From: Gemmatimonadota bacterium
GTDB taxonomy: Bacteria > Gemmatimonadota > Gemmatimonadetes > Longimicrobiales > Gaopeijiaceae
Assembly (NCBI GenBank): GCA_041390125.1
Contig: JAWKQN010000008.1
Span: 62,001-126,000 of the forward strand
DNA: 64,000 nucleotides
Direction of reading: 5' to 3'
The position numbers were made by a program, and so were the translations under genes. The notes under the pieces are model-generated. The model ran no database searches and was not told where the DNA came from. It saw nothing but the letters and a program-made list of their open reading frames with translations. This document shows positions 10,189-18,598 of the stretch, piece by piece; the stretch's first letter is position 1, and each line of letters opens with the position of its first letter.

Positions 10189-11576
10189 CCGGCCCGCCCC
10201 AATGCCCGCGCGGCCGTCTCCAGCTTGAGCTGCGTCTCGTCCCATTCGCGCTCCGGATCGGAGCCCTCCACGATGCCCGCGCCCGCGAAGAGATGGCAGC
10301 GGTCTCCCTCCAGCAATGCACAGCGCAGCGCAGGCGCGGTGACGCCGTTCCCCCGCGCATCCAGCCACCCCACCGGCGCGCCGTACCAACCCCGATCGAA
10401 GCCCTCCTCGCGCTCCAGGAACGCGAGCGCGGGCGCGCGCGGCTGACCGCACACCGCCGGTGTGGGATGCAGGCGTTCGATCAGGTCCAGCACCGTCACC
10501 GTGCCCGGCAGCCGCGCGCGGATGCGCGTCTCCAGGTGGTGGATCCCCGGCAGCGTGAGCACGTGGGGCGCATCGTCCTCGCGCACGTCCGCGCCGATGG
10601 CGCCCAACTGTTCGACCACCTCCTGCACGACCACGTCGTGCTCGCGGCGGTCCTTCTCACTCGAGAGCAGCCGCTCGGCCTGCGCGCGGTCGGCGTGCGC
10701 ATCGGCACCCCGGCGGATGGAGCCCGCCACGGCAGTGGCATAGGCCTCCCCGTCGTGCACGCGCGCCAAGGTCTCCGGCGATGCGCCGAGCAGGGCGACG
10801 CCCGGCTCCGGCTCGAACAGGAACACCCGGGCCTCGGAGGCGGGCGTGTAGAGCCGCCGCGTCGCGAGCAGCGCGTCCACGCCCCGCGCGCGGTCGAGCG
10901 TGAGCGAGCGCGCGAGCACCACCTTCCGGAAACGGCCCGCCCGGATGGCGGTGAGCGCCCGCTCGACGCGGGCCACCCAGGCCGCGTGGTCCGCCTCCGA
11001 TCCGGGCACCGTGGGCGAGGGCACGTCGGCCGGGGGCGCCGTCGCCGACGCCTCCTCCGCAAGCAAGCCCTCGAGCCCCTCCAGCTCCGCGCGGAGCGCG
11101 GTGCGGACCGCCCGGTCGTCGTCTCCCTCCCTCAGCGCGGCCCGCCCGATCAGACGATAGGCCTCCCCATCGGTGCGCAGCTCGACGCGCGGCACCTGGA
11201 AGCGCGCGGCCGGGAAGGCCGCCCACCGGGGATCCGGGGACCGGTGCGCCGAGAACGAGAAGCCGCCGAAGACGCGGGGCTCGCTGCCGCCGTCCGCGCC
11301 GTTCCGATGGGAGAGCGCCGCCAGCCACCGCCGGGCGGCGGCCATGCGGTCCGGCTCGTCCGCGGCGGGGATCCACTCGGCCACGGCGCCACCGTGGGCC
11401 ACCCAGCCCCCGCCTCGCCCCCAGAACCCGCGGGGCTGGCCCTGGAAGCGCTCCAGGAGGAGCCAGGGAGAGGCCCGCGCCACCCGAAGCGATTCGGTGA
11501 CGAACGGCGACGGCGGACCGGCTGCCGGGCCGCTCGGGACGACGGGATTCAGGATGGGGGCGCTGCGCTCGGCCAA
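10185..11576 (-). CDS. menF: Isochorismate synthase
   Basis: This 463-residue chorismate-binding enzyme converts chorismate to isochorismate, the first committed step to menaquinone. The C-terminal catalytic domain has the family stretches KVVLARSLTL, LGASPETLARVHDGEAYATA, VAGSIRRGADAHAD, and HLETRIRARLPGTVTVLDL followed by LHPTPAVCGQPR. A TTG at 11576 is the best start. It is the first gene of the leftward men operon, followed by menD with a four-base overlap. A salicylate or entC role is less likely given menD and menB behind it. Confidence 0.93.
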   Translation of the reverse strand: MAERSAPILNPVVPSGPAAGPPSPFVTESLRVARASPWLLLERFQGQPRGFWGRGGGWVAHGGAVAEWIPAADEPDRMAAARRWLAALSHRNGADGGSEPRVFGGFSFSAHRSPDPRWAAFPAARFQVPRVELRTDGEAYRLIGRAALREGDDDRAVRTALRAELEGLEGLLAEEASATAPPADVPSPTVPGSEADHAAWVARVERALTAIRAGRFRKVVLARSLTLDRARGVDALLATRRLYTPASEARVFLFEPEPGVALLGASPETLARVHDGEAYATAVAGSIRRGADAHADRAQAERLLSSEKDRREHDVVVQEVVEQLGAIGADVREDDAPHVLTLPGIHHLETRIRARLPGTVTVLDLIERLHPTPAVCGQPRAPALAFLEREEGFDRGWYGAPVGWLDARGNGVTAPALRCALLEGDRCHLFAGAGIVEGSDPEREWDETQLKLETAARALGRAG

Positions 11577-11697
11577 GGGGCGACGGGATCCGGGGACGGG
11601 TGCGAACCCGGCAATATCAGCAGCGCCGCCCGCCGCTCAAAGCCCGCCCCGGGCGGTGCGCGCGCGAGCCGCCGGGGCGCGCTACCGCTGACGTGCC

Positions 11698-11724
11698 CCA
11701 ACCCCTTGTCAGGGAAGGGGTTGG
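11698..11724 (-). terminator. Hairpin at the 3' end of the DUF6174 gene
   Basis: A perfect 10-bp stem (CCAACCCCTT and AAGGGGTTGG) with a 7-base loop overlaps the stop codon of the leftward lipoprotein gene. No T-run follows, so intrinsic termination is unproven. Confidence 0.45.
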
Positions 11725-12197
11725 AAGCCGCGCCCGCCTCCCCCGTCCAGCAGCTGGAAGTCCTGGGACCGGAGCGTGAGCTCCTCGTCCACGGCGAACT
11801 CCAGGTAGTCGATGGCGATCACCAGCGGGATCCCGTAGACCGGATCGTACGCGACCTCCAGCTCGTGCGCGTCCTGGTCGAGCGCATCGTCGATCACCTC
11901 GAACAGCCCGTCCACGTCCGGGAACAGGGTCGGGTCCCCCAGGACCGGCGTGCCGTCGTCCACGTAGGTGCGCGACGCGACCACACCGTTCCGGACCGTC
12001 ACCCGCACCCAGCGCGAGACGTCGGCCGCGCAGAAGCAGAGCCGTTGCACGTCGATGCGATACTCGTCGATGCCCCGGTCGGCCCAGCGCTCCTGCGCCT
12101 CCTCGAGCCGCTCCCGCTCGGTGTCGGGATCGAGGATGTCGCAGCCGGCGAGGCCGGCCGCGAGGGCGCCGGCGAGCAGCACGAGTCGCAGGGACAT
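11709..12197 (-). CDS. DUF6174-like lipoprotein
   Basis: This 162-residue protein begins MSLRLVLLAGALAAGLAGCD, a lipoprotein signal with lipobox LAGC. The mature part matches the DUF6174 pattern as I know it: a helix ending in WADRGIDEYRIDVQRLC, then VRVTVRNGVVASRTYVDDG, then a central IDDALDQ helix and a strand built on VAYDPVYGIPLVIAID. The function of the family is unknown. The ATG at 12197 was chosen over an earlier ATG because it begins the signal peptide. Confidence 0.75.
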   Translation of the reverse strand: MSLRLVLLAGALAAGLAGCDILDPDTERERLEEAQERWADRGIDEYRIDVQRLCFCAADVSRWVRVTVRNGVVASRTYVDDGTPVLGDPTLFPDVDGLFEVIDDALDQDAHELEVAYDPVYGIPLVIAIDYLEFAVDEELTLRSQDFQLLDGGGGRGFQPLP

Positions 12198-12315
12198 GGT
12201 CAGGCGCTCCGGTAGAGGGGTCTGCCGAAGAACGCGTGGAGCGGGCAGGATGGGACAGGACACCCGCCCACCGCTTGGACGGGGCGCCGGGCCCGAGCCC
12301 GCGCCCGGCCGCGAC

Positions 12316-12717
12316 TCAGTTCAGACGGCGACCGGACATGGAGCCGCCATCGCCGCCCAGTCCCCAGGAGCCCTCGTATGTGTCCCCGTCGAAGACCATC
12401 ACCATGTCCAGCACGTCGCCCATGGCGTTGGCCAGCAACCGCATCTCCCGACCGTCCAGCTCGGCGGAGTCGATGGGGAAGCTGCCCATGCCCAGGCTGG
12501 CGTCCGGCGCGATGGTCCCGCCCCAGGTACCGCCCTCCTGCACCAGCGTGATCGTCCCTCCGACGGTCATGCCCTGGGCCGTGGTGCTGAAGCTCCAGGT
12601 CCCGGCGGGCGACCAGGCCGGCGCGGCCGCCTCCGGGGTCGCCGACCCGCCTACGCTGGAGCAGGCCGCCAGCGCCATTCCCCCGACCAGGATCACTGCA
12701 AACGCACGTCGACGCAT
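12316..12717 (-). CDS. Small lipoprotein of unknown function
   Basis: The 133-residue product starts MRRRAFAVILVGGMALAACS, a lipoprotein signal with lipobox LAAC. The mature part (GTWSFSTTAQGMTVGGTITL, then EGGTWGGTIAPDA, ending EGSWGLGGDGGSMSGRR) is a run of short beta strands of the kind found in small beta-barrels that describe a compound as W-S-F, G-T-I repeats. I do not recognise a named family. It lies 118 bases upstream of the DUF6174 gene on the same strand. Confidence 0.7.
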   Translation of the reverse strand: MRRRAFAVILVGGMALAACSSVGGSATPEAAAPAWSPAGTWSFSTTAQGMTVGGTITLVQEGGTWGGTIAPDASLGMGSFPIDSAELDGREMRLLANAMGDVLDMVMVFDGDTYEGSWGLGGDGGSMSGRRLN

Positions 12718-12884
12718 CGGGTCCCCCCTGTTCTTCCGGAAGCTACGGTCCGATGGCCCTGCGAGGCCCGGACTCCTGTTATCATGATGCCCGTACGCGG
12801 CTGCACCGCGCGCCGGTTTCGTCCAAGATGATCGGAGCGCCCCGCGGCCGCGAGCCCGTTCGCTCCATTCCTCGAAGATCCTGC

Positions 12885-13421
12885 ATGCTCGACGCGATGT
12901 TCGCGGGCCCCTGGGGGCCTCTGCTGATCTTCTGCCTGCGCGTCGTCGACGTGTCCATGGCGACGACGCGCACGCTGCTCATCGTGCGCGGCGCACGTCG
13001 CATCGTACCGGTGATCGGCTTCGCCGAAGCGATGATCTGGGTGCTGGCCGTGGGGTCGGCCATCCGGCACCTGGACAGCGGCTGGCACCTGCTGGGCTAC
13101 GGCGCCGGGTTCGCCACCGGCAACGTCGTGGGCCTGTGGATCGAGGACCGGCTGGCGCTCGGCGTGGCCACGATCATGGCCGTCTCACCCCAGCGCGGGG
13201 GAGAGCTCGCAGACGCGCTGCGCACCGAGGGCGTGGGCGCCACGCAACTGGCCGGCTACGGCAAGGACGGTCCCGTGGGGGTGGTCTATTCCACCGTGCG
13301 CCGCCGCGAGGTGCGGCGCGTGCTGGGCATCCTGCACCGCGTGGATCCCAACGCGTTCATCACCGTGGAGGAACCGCGCTCGGTGCAGCGCGGCTGGATG
13401 TTCCCGCTCCGGCGCAAGTAG
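12885..13421 (+). CDS. UPF0316 (DUF5698/DUF2179) membrane protein
   Basis: This 178-residue protein has three N-terminal membrane segments (LLIFCLRVVDVSMATTRTLL, IGFAEAMIWVLAVGSAI, LLGYGAGFATGNVVGLWIED) and a C-terminal cytoplasmic domain with TVRRREVRRVLGILHRVDPNA, the DUF2179 pattern. UPF0316 proteins have no firmly known function. The ATG at 12885 begins the first membrane helix; the frame is open upstream but without a membrane-protein character. It is convergent with the RCC1 gene. Confidence 0.85.
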   Translation: MLDAMFAGPWGPLLIFCLRVVDVSMATTRTLLIVRGARRIVPVIGFAEAMIWVLAVGSAIRHLDSGWHLLGYGAGFATGNVVGLWIEDRLALGVATIMAVSPQRGGELADALRTEGVGATQLAGYGKDGPVGVVYSTVRRREVRRVLGILHRVDPNAFITVEEPRSVQRGWMFPLRRK

Positions 13422-13490
13422 CGTTCTCCGGGCAGGGTCTCGAACGCGAGAGCGCACGGCCGGGGCATCCCGGGCGGGCGTGCGCGTGGC

Positions 13491-16295
13491 CTACCCGCCT
13501 CCCACGCGTGCCGGCTCGGAGCGATTCGTGCGCGTTCCGTCCCCCAGCTGACCTTCCACGTTGAAGCCCCAGCAGTGCGTGCGGCCCGACGCCTCCGTGG
13601 CGCACGTGTGCGCGCCGCTCGCCTGCACGGCCGTGAAGGTGAGGCCGCCGGTGACGGCCACGGGGCCGCGTCGGTCCTCCAGCGTGCCATCCCCGAGCTG
13701 TCCGTACGTGTTGCGGCCCCAGCACCAGACCTCGCCACCCATGGCGAGCGCGCACGTATGCACCCCTCCGGTGGCCACGGCACGCCACGGTCCGCCGTCC
13801 ACGCGCGTGGGTGCATTGCGCGCGTCGGTGTCGCCGGTGCCGAGCTGCCCGTAGTTGTTCTGCCCCCAGCAGGCGAGCGCACCGTCGGACGCCACGGCGC
13901 AGGTGTGGGCGCTGCCCGCGGCGATGTGGCGGAAGCCGCGTTCGCTGTCGACGCGGCCGGGCTCGAGGTGGTCCTCCGTGCCGCCGTCTCCCAGCTGTCC
14001 GAACGCGTTGCGTCCCCAGCAGAAGGCGGCGCCGTCGGTGGCGAGCGCACACGTGTGCGTCCAGCCGGTGGAGATCTCCTGCAGCGGCCGGTTCAGGGCG
14101 ATGCGCACCGGATTCGCGCGGTCGGTGCGGCTGCCGTCTCCCAATTGGCCGTTGGCGTTGGAGCCCCAGCACCATCCCTGGCCGCCGCGACTGACCGCGC
14201 AGGTATGGGCGGGCCCCGCTGCGATCTGGCGGAAGCGGACTTCGGTGACCACGGGGGTGGGGTCGGTGTGCGAGACGCCGTCCCCCGTGCCCAGCTGACC
14301 GCTGGCGTTGTCCCCCCAGCAGAGCGCACGGCCCTCCGACGTGACGCCGCACGTATGCGCCAGGCCCGCCGCCACGCTGCTGAAGTCGTGCTCGGCCGCC
14401 GCGGACACGGGCACGCGGCTCCCTCCGGTGGAGCCGTTGCCCAGCTGGCCGGTCTGGTTGGACCCCCAGCACCGCAGACGCCCGGTGCCCGCGAGCTGGC
14501 ACGTATGGGTGCCGCCGGTCACCACCCCGGCCTGCACGCCCAGACGGGGATACACCAGCGTGGCCGTCGCGGCCGCGGACAGCGCCGGCTGGTCACGCAC
14601 GCGCGCCTCCAGCGTGGGCTGCGCGGCGCCTTCTCCGAGCGTCCACCAGGCCCGCACCACGCCGGTCGAGTCGGTCTCGGCCGACGTGGGGCTCACGGAG
14701 CCGGATCCACCCACGTCGAACTCCACCGTCACGCCGGGTACGGGATTGCCCTGGGCGTCGGTCACCATCAGCACGAGGGCCGAGTCGAGCTGCAGGTTCG
14801 GCGTCCCGGTCTGGTCCGCGCCGGCCAGCAGCCGCACACCCGCCGCCTGTCCGGCGACGGCGGTCGCGGCGAAGGCCACGCCCGCACCATCCTCGTAGCC
14901 TTCCACGCGTGCGGTCACGTACTGCTGCTCCGCTGCCCGTCCGAGCCGCCATGCCGCGCGAGCCACGCCGCTCGAGTCCGTGAACGCGAGGATCGGCGAA
15001 ACGGTGCCGCCCCCGGCCGTGGACTCGAAGTAGATCCGCACGCGCGGCACCGGCACCCCGGCGGCATCCTCGACCCGCACGGCGATGGAGTCCACCAGAC
15101 GCGCCCCCGCGGGCGCCTGCTGCCCATCCCCGCCCACGAGCACCATGCGGGCCGGCACCGTTCCGGGCTCCGCCTCGGGGTCGGCCGGCTCGTCGGAGAA
15201 GGCCACCACCACCGGTTGGGAGGGAGGCTCGGCGAGCGACACCACGGGTCCGCCGAGCGCGTCGGAGCCCGTGCGCACGCGCACCACTACGGCGACCGTG
15301 GTGGCCGCCAGGATGAGCGCCAGCCCGGTCAGCAGCGCGGGGCTGAGGCGCCGCCGGCGCCCCTCCTCCCCGTCGAAGCGCAGCGGGCTCTGCTGCCACT
15401 CGGTGATCCCACGCGGAATCGAGGCGCTGGGCGCAGCGAACGGGTCGCGGCGCGGCGGCGGCGGCGGCGGGGCATAGCCGCTCGCGACCTCGAACGGGGT
15501 CGGGCCCATCAGACCGGGAGGGACACTCCGGCCCTGCAGGTCGAGCTCCACCGTGGGCGGCCCGCCCGCCGGGGCCGGGTACCCGATGCCGGCCGGGGCA
15601 CCCGACCAGGGCGGGGGGGCCGGAACGCCCGGGGACGTCGCGCTGCGGCGGCCGGGAGGTGCCTCGCGGACGGGGTCGGACGGATCGGGCTCCTCGTCGA
15701 GGAGCGGCGCCTCCGCCATCCAGGGTGCCAGGGATGCGCCCCCCCCACCGCCGAACGAATGGGCGATCCGTTCGACCTCGTGGTCGGTCTCGCGCCCGTA
15801 GCGGGCGATGCGGGCCCGGCGGCGCCGGTCGTACGCGCCCACCATCAGGCCCCGGACGAGGGTGGCCAGCCCCAACACGCCCGCCACCAGGGCCGCCCAC
15901 CCCCACCAGGGCAGACGGTCCACCGAGCAGCCCCGCTCATCGACCGTGTCGCCCGGGGCGCTGTCCGGACACCAGTCGGCGAAGACCGGGATGCCGTCTC
16001 CGTCCGCGTCGGGATCGACGTCGTAGGGGCTGGGCGCGGCCTGGGCGGCGCCGGCCGTGTCGAACAAAGCCCGGGCGCGGGCCAGCGAGTCCGCGAGGGC
16101 CGCGATGGGATCGGGGCCCGCCGGCGGCGGATCGGCCACCTGGGCGGCGGCCGAATCCGGGGGCTCCTGCGCCGCCACCGTCCCCCCCGCGCCCGTGAGG
16201 ACGAGCGCGAGGAGGAGGCGGAGGAGCAGACGCGGAGCCGGCGAGCGCAGGGGCGTCAGGGGGTCAGGACCGTGACCGCATTCGAGACGGTGCAC
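13491..16295 (-). CDS. Membrane-anchored Ig-like and RCC1-repeat protein
   Basis: About 934 residues. Order of parts: a signal-like N-terminus ending near GGTVAAQEPP; a thrombospondin-type-3-like calcium loop (DPDADGDGIPVFADWCPD); a membrane segment (WWGWAALVAGVLGLATLV); a Pro/Gly-rich linker; a second membrane segment (LSPALLTGLALILAATTVAVVV); two invasin-like Ig domains with A-W-R-L and A-W-W-T-L ends; then seven RCC1 repeats marked by CWGxNxxGQLG and HTCA. The RCC1 part should fold as a seven-bladed propeller. The start is uncertain: GTG codons at 16295 and 16298 overlap the upstream gene by about 40 bases, and a CTG at 16259 would give a four-base overlap. Last gene of a four-gene cluster. 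Confidence 0.82.
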   Translation of the reverse strand: MHRLECGHGPDPLTPLRSPAPRLLLRLLLALVLTGAGGTVAAQEPPDSAAAQVADPPPAGPDPIAALADSLARARALFDTAGAAQAAPSPYDVDPDADGDGIPVFADWCPDSAPGDTVDERGCSVDRLPWWGWAALVAGVLGLATLVRGLMVGAYDRRRRARIARYGRETDHEVERIAHSFGGGGGASLAPWMAEAPLLDEEPDPSDPVREAPPGRRSATSPGVPAPPPWSGAPAGIGYPAPAGGPPTVELDLQGRSVPPGLMGPTPFEVASGYAPPPPPPRRDPFAAPSASIPRGITEWQQSPLRFDGEEGRRRRLSPALLTGLALILAATTVAVVVRVRTGSDALGGPVVSLAEPPSQPVVVAFSDEPADPEAEPGTVPARMVLVGGDGQQAPAGARLVDSIAVRVEDAAGVPVPRVRIYFESTAGGGTVSPILAFTDSSGVARAAWRLGRAAEQQYVTARVEGYEDGAGVAFAATAVAGQAAGVRLLAGADQTGTPNLQLDSALVLMVTDAQGNPVPGVTVEFDVGGSGSVSPTSAETDSTGVVRAWWTLGEGAAQPTLEARVRDQPALSAAATATLVYPRLGVQAGVVTGGTHTCQLAGTGRLRCWGSNQTGQLGNGSTGGSRVPVSAAAEHDFSSVAAGLAHTCGVTSEGRALCWGDNASGQLGTGDGVSHTDPTPVVTEVRFRQIAAGPAHTCAVSRGGQGWCWGSNANGQLGDGSRTDRANPVRIALNRPLQEISTGWTHTCALATDGAAFCWGRNAFGQLGDGGTEDHLEPGRVDSERGFRHIAAGSAHTCAVASDGALACWGQNNYGQLGTGDTDARNAPTRVDGGPWRAVATGGVHTCALAMGGEVWCWGRNTYGQLGDGTLEDRRGPVAVTGGLTFTAVQASGAHTCATEASGRTHCWGFNVEGQLGDGTRTNRSEPARVGGG

Positions 16296-18400
16296 CACGA
16301 GGTGGCGCAGGCGGCGACCCGGTAGAAGTACACGGTCAACGGCGCCACGGAGGTATCGGCGTACGTGGTGCTGTCGGCTGGAAGCTGGGTGAGCGTCTGC
16401 CAGCCCGCCGCCGTGAGGCGTTGGACCAGGAACAGCGTCTCGTTGGTGCTGTTGTCCACCCACTGCAGATCCACCTGGCTGCTGGTGGCGCTCGTCACCA
16501 CGAGATTGGAGGGCGGAACCGGAGGCATGGTCACCCCCACGCCCACCCAGGCGGAGCAGCCGGCGGCGTTGCACGCGCGCACCTGCCACTCGTGCGGCTC
16601 GCCTGCCGCCAGGCCGGAATCCCGATAGACCTGGGTGTTGGGGGGCAGGCTCGCGACGGGCGTGAATGCGCCACCTTGGGTCCGGCGCTCCACCTCGTAC
16701 CGAGTCTCGTTGGTACTCGCGTCCGTCCAGCGGAGATCCACTTCGGTCGCCGACACCGGTGCCACGGTCAGCCCCGTGGGGGCGGCCGGGACGGTCGGCC
16801 CACCCGGCGTGGTCACGCTGGCGGTGTTCGAGAACCCCGAGCACCCGACGGCGTTGCAGGCCCGCACGCGGTAGAGGAAGGTCGTGGCGGCCGCCAGCCC
16901 CGGGTCGGTGTGGCCGGTCGCGTTCGCCGCCGGCGTGGCGACCGTGGTCCAGCTGGCGCCGCCATCCGCGCTGCGCTGGAGCTCCTGGCCGGTCTCGGTC
17001 GTGGCGTTGTCCACCCAGCTCAGCTGCGCGGCGGACGTTCCCGACAGGCTGGCCGACAGTCCGCTGGGTGCGGCCGGAACGGTCGCCGCCGGAGCCTGCA
17101 CGGTCAGGCGCACGGCCACGAAGCGCGGGCTGTTGGCGGCGCTGCCCCGCACCTCCACCGACGCGTCGTAGGTCCCCGGGCTCAGCCCCGCCAGGCCGGC
17201 CGTCAGGGAGAGGGTGGTCGGCGCCGTCGTGCCGGAGAGGCGCGCCGTCAGCCAGCCCGACGGCTGACCCGACCCGTAGCTCACGGAGGTCCCCAGCCCG
17301 TCCAGGACACCGTCGCCCGCGTTGCGGACCTGCACGGTGCTCGTGGGAGCCGCGGCCTGGCCCTGCGCGCCCACCAGGGTGACGGACGCCGGGGTCACGT
17401 CCAGCGTGGGCGGGAGGGAATCGACGACATAGACGACCTGGAGCAGTCGGCTGGAGACGCCGGGCCGGCTCGAGGCCACCAGCACCTCGGCCTCGTAGCG
17501 CCCCGGCGTGAGCGTCCGTCCGTCGGCCGTCACGTTGAGGGTGACGGGCGCCACGGCACCGCTCAACGTCGCGCTCAGCCAGCCGGTGGGGCCCCCGGCC
17601 CGGTAGCGCGGCGTGGCCGACAGCCCGTCCAGCGGACCCGTCCCGCCGTTGACGACATCGACGCTGCCGGTGGCGAGCGGCCGACCCCGCAACACGAGAC
17701 TGTCCGCGCTGAGGCGTAGATCCGGTCCCGGCGGGGCCACCGTCAGGGTCACCGCCAGATCGCTGGACGATCCGGAACGACGGGACCGGACGGACACGCG
17801 CGCGCCGTACGTGCCGGTGCCGAGTGCCGCGAGCCGCGGCTGCACCCGCAACGTGGTGGGGGCCGTGGCGGAGGCGAGCGTCGCGTCCAACCACCCCGAC
17901 GCCCCGCTCTGATAGACGATCTCCACCTCGAGGTCGGTGAGCGTGACGCCGCCGCCGTCATCCACGGCCACCAGCGTCGCGGTCGGATCGCTACCTCCTT
18001 CCGCGCCACGGAAGTCGAGGGAGGAGGTGCCGAGCGAGACCTGCCCGGGGAGGCCCACGGAGATTGCCGCCGACCCGGCCACGCCCGCTCCGGTGACCGT
18101 GACGGCCACGGCACCCGGCGCAATGCCGGTGACGCGACCCGCGGCGTCGACGGTGGCGCGATCGGGGTCGCTCGAGCGCCAGGTCAGCGGTGTCCCTCCG
18201 AGCGCGCTCCCGTCGGGTGCGCGCGGCGTTGCCGTGAGCTGCACGACCTCGCCCACCGCGATCTCGACCGAGCGCGGCGCGATGTCGATCGAGCTCACCG
18301 CCAGCGGACTGACCGAGACCTGATCACATCCGGCGATCGCCGTGCACAGGCACACGACCGCCCACCATGTTTTCCGTGGGGGGGGACCCCTGCGAACCAA
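16256..18400 (-). CDS. Lipoprotein with Big_2, BACON-like and FN3 domains
   Basis: This 714-residue protein starts with TTG at 18400, 8 bases after GAGGAGG. A lipobox (TAIAGC) is at about residue 25. A Big_2-type Ig domain (SIDIAPRSVEIAVGEVVQLT) is followed by three BACON-like repeats, which share the GWL..L and GTY..V pattern with the large upstream protein. Three fibronectin type III modules follow, marked by APSGLSASLSGTSAAQLSWV and ending with RACNAVGCSGFSNT-like strands. It is predicted to sit on the cell surface or in the periplasm. It lies in the same orientation between the giant BACON protein and the RCC1 protein. Confidence 0.85.
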   Translation of the reverse strand: MVRRGPPPRKTWWAVVCLCTAIAGCDQVSVSPLAVSSIDIAPRSVEIAVGEVVQLTATPRAPDGSALGGTPLTWRSSDPDRATVDAAGRVTGIAPGAVAVTVTGAGVAGSAAISVGLPGQVSLGTSSLDFRGAEGGSDPTATLVAVDDGGGVTLTDLEVEIVYQSGASGWLDATLASATAPTTLRVQPRLAALGTGTYGARVSVRSRRSGSSSDLAVTLTVAPPGPDLRLSADSLVLRGRPLATGSVDVVNGGTGPLDGLSATPRYRAGGPTGWLSATLSGAVAPVTLNVTADGRTLTPGRYEAEVLVASSRPGVSSRLLQVVYVVDSLPPTLDVTPASVTLVGAQGQAAAPTSTVQVRNAGDGVLDGLGTSVSYGSGQPSGWLTARLSGTTAPTTLSLTAGLAGLSPGTYDASVEVRGSAANSPRFVAVRLTVQAPAATVPAAPSGLSASLSGTSAAQLSWVDNATTETGQELQRSADGGASWTTVATPAANATGHTDPGLAAATTFLYRVRACNAVGCSGFSNTASVTTPGGPTVPAAPTGLTVAPVSATEVDLRWTDASTNETRYEVERRTQGGAFTPVASLPPNTQVYRDSGLAAGEPHEWQVRACNAAGCSAWVGVGVTMPPVPPSNLVVTSATSSQVDLQWVDNSTNETLFLVQRLTAAGWQTLTQLPADSTTYADTSVAPLTVYFYRVAACATSWCTVSNAVTVLTP

Positions 18401-18557
18401 ACTCCGACCCTCCTCGACCCGACCCGGGACGGAATAGATCTCTTCGGTCGAATGCGCAACACCGCAGAGACAGCGGCCACGCGAGGGAACGCGGTTGCGC
18501 GGGGGAACGTGGATCGAGCCCGTACTGTCGCGGCGACGCAGCGGTTCAGACGCTGCG

Positions 18558-18582
18558 CCGCGGGCACCGGGAGATCCCGCGG
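18558..18582 (-). terminator. Hairpin after the giant BACON gene
   Basis: A 7-bp stem (CCGCGGG and CCCGCGG) with an 11-base loop lies 17 bases beyond the stop of the leftward giant gene, in the 198-base gap before the next gene. It may reduce read-through to the BACON/FN3 lipoprotein. There is no T-run. Confidence 0.35.
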
Positions 18583-18598
18583 GGTGCGGGTGGGAGCG

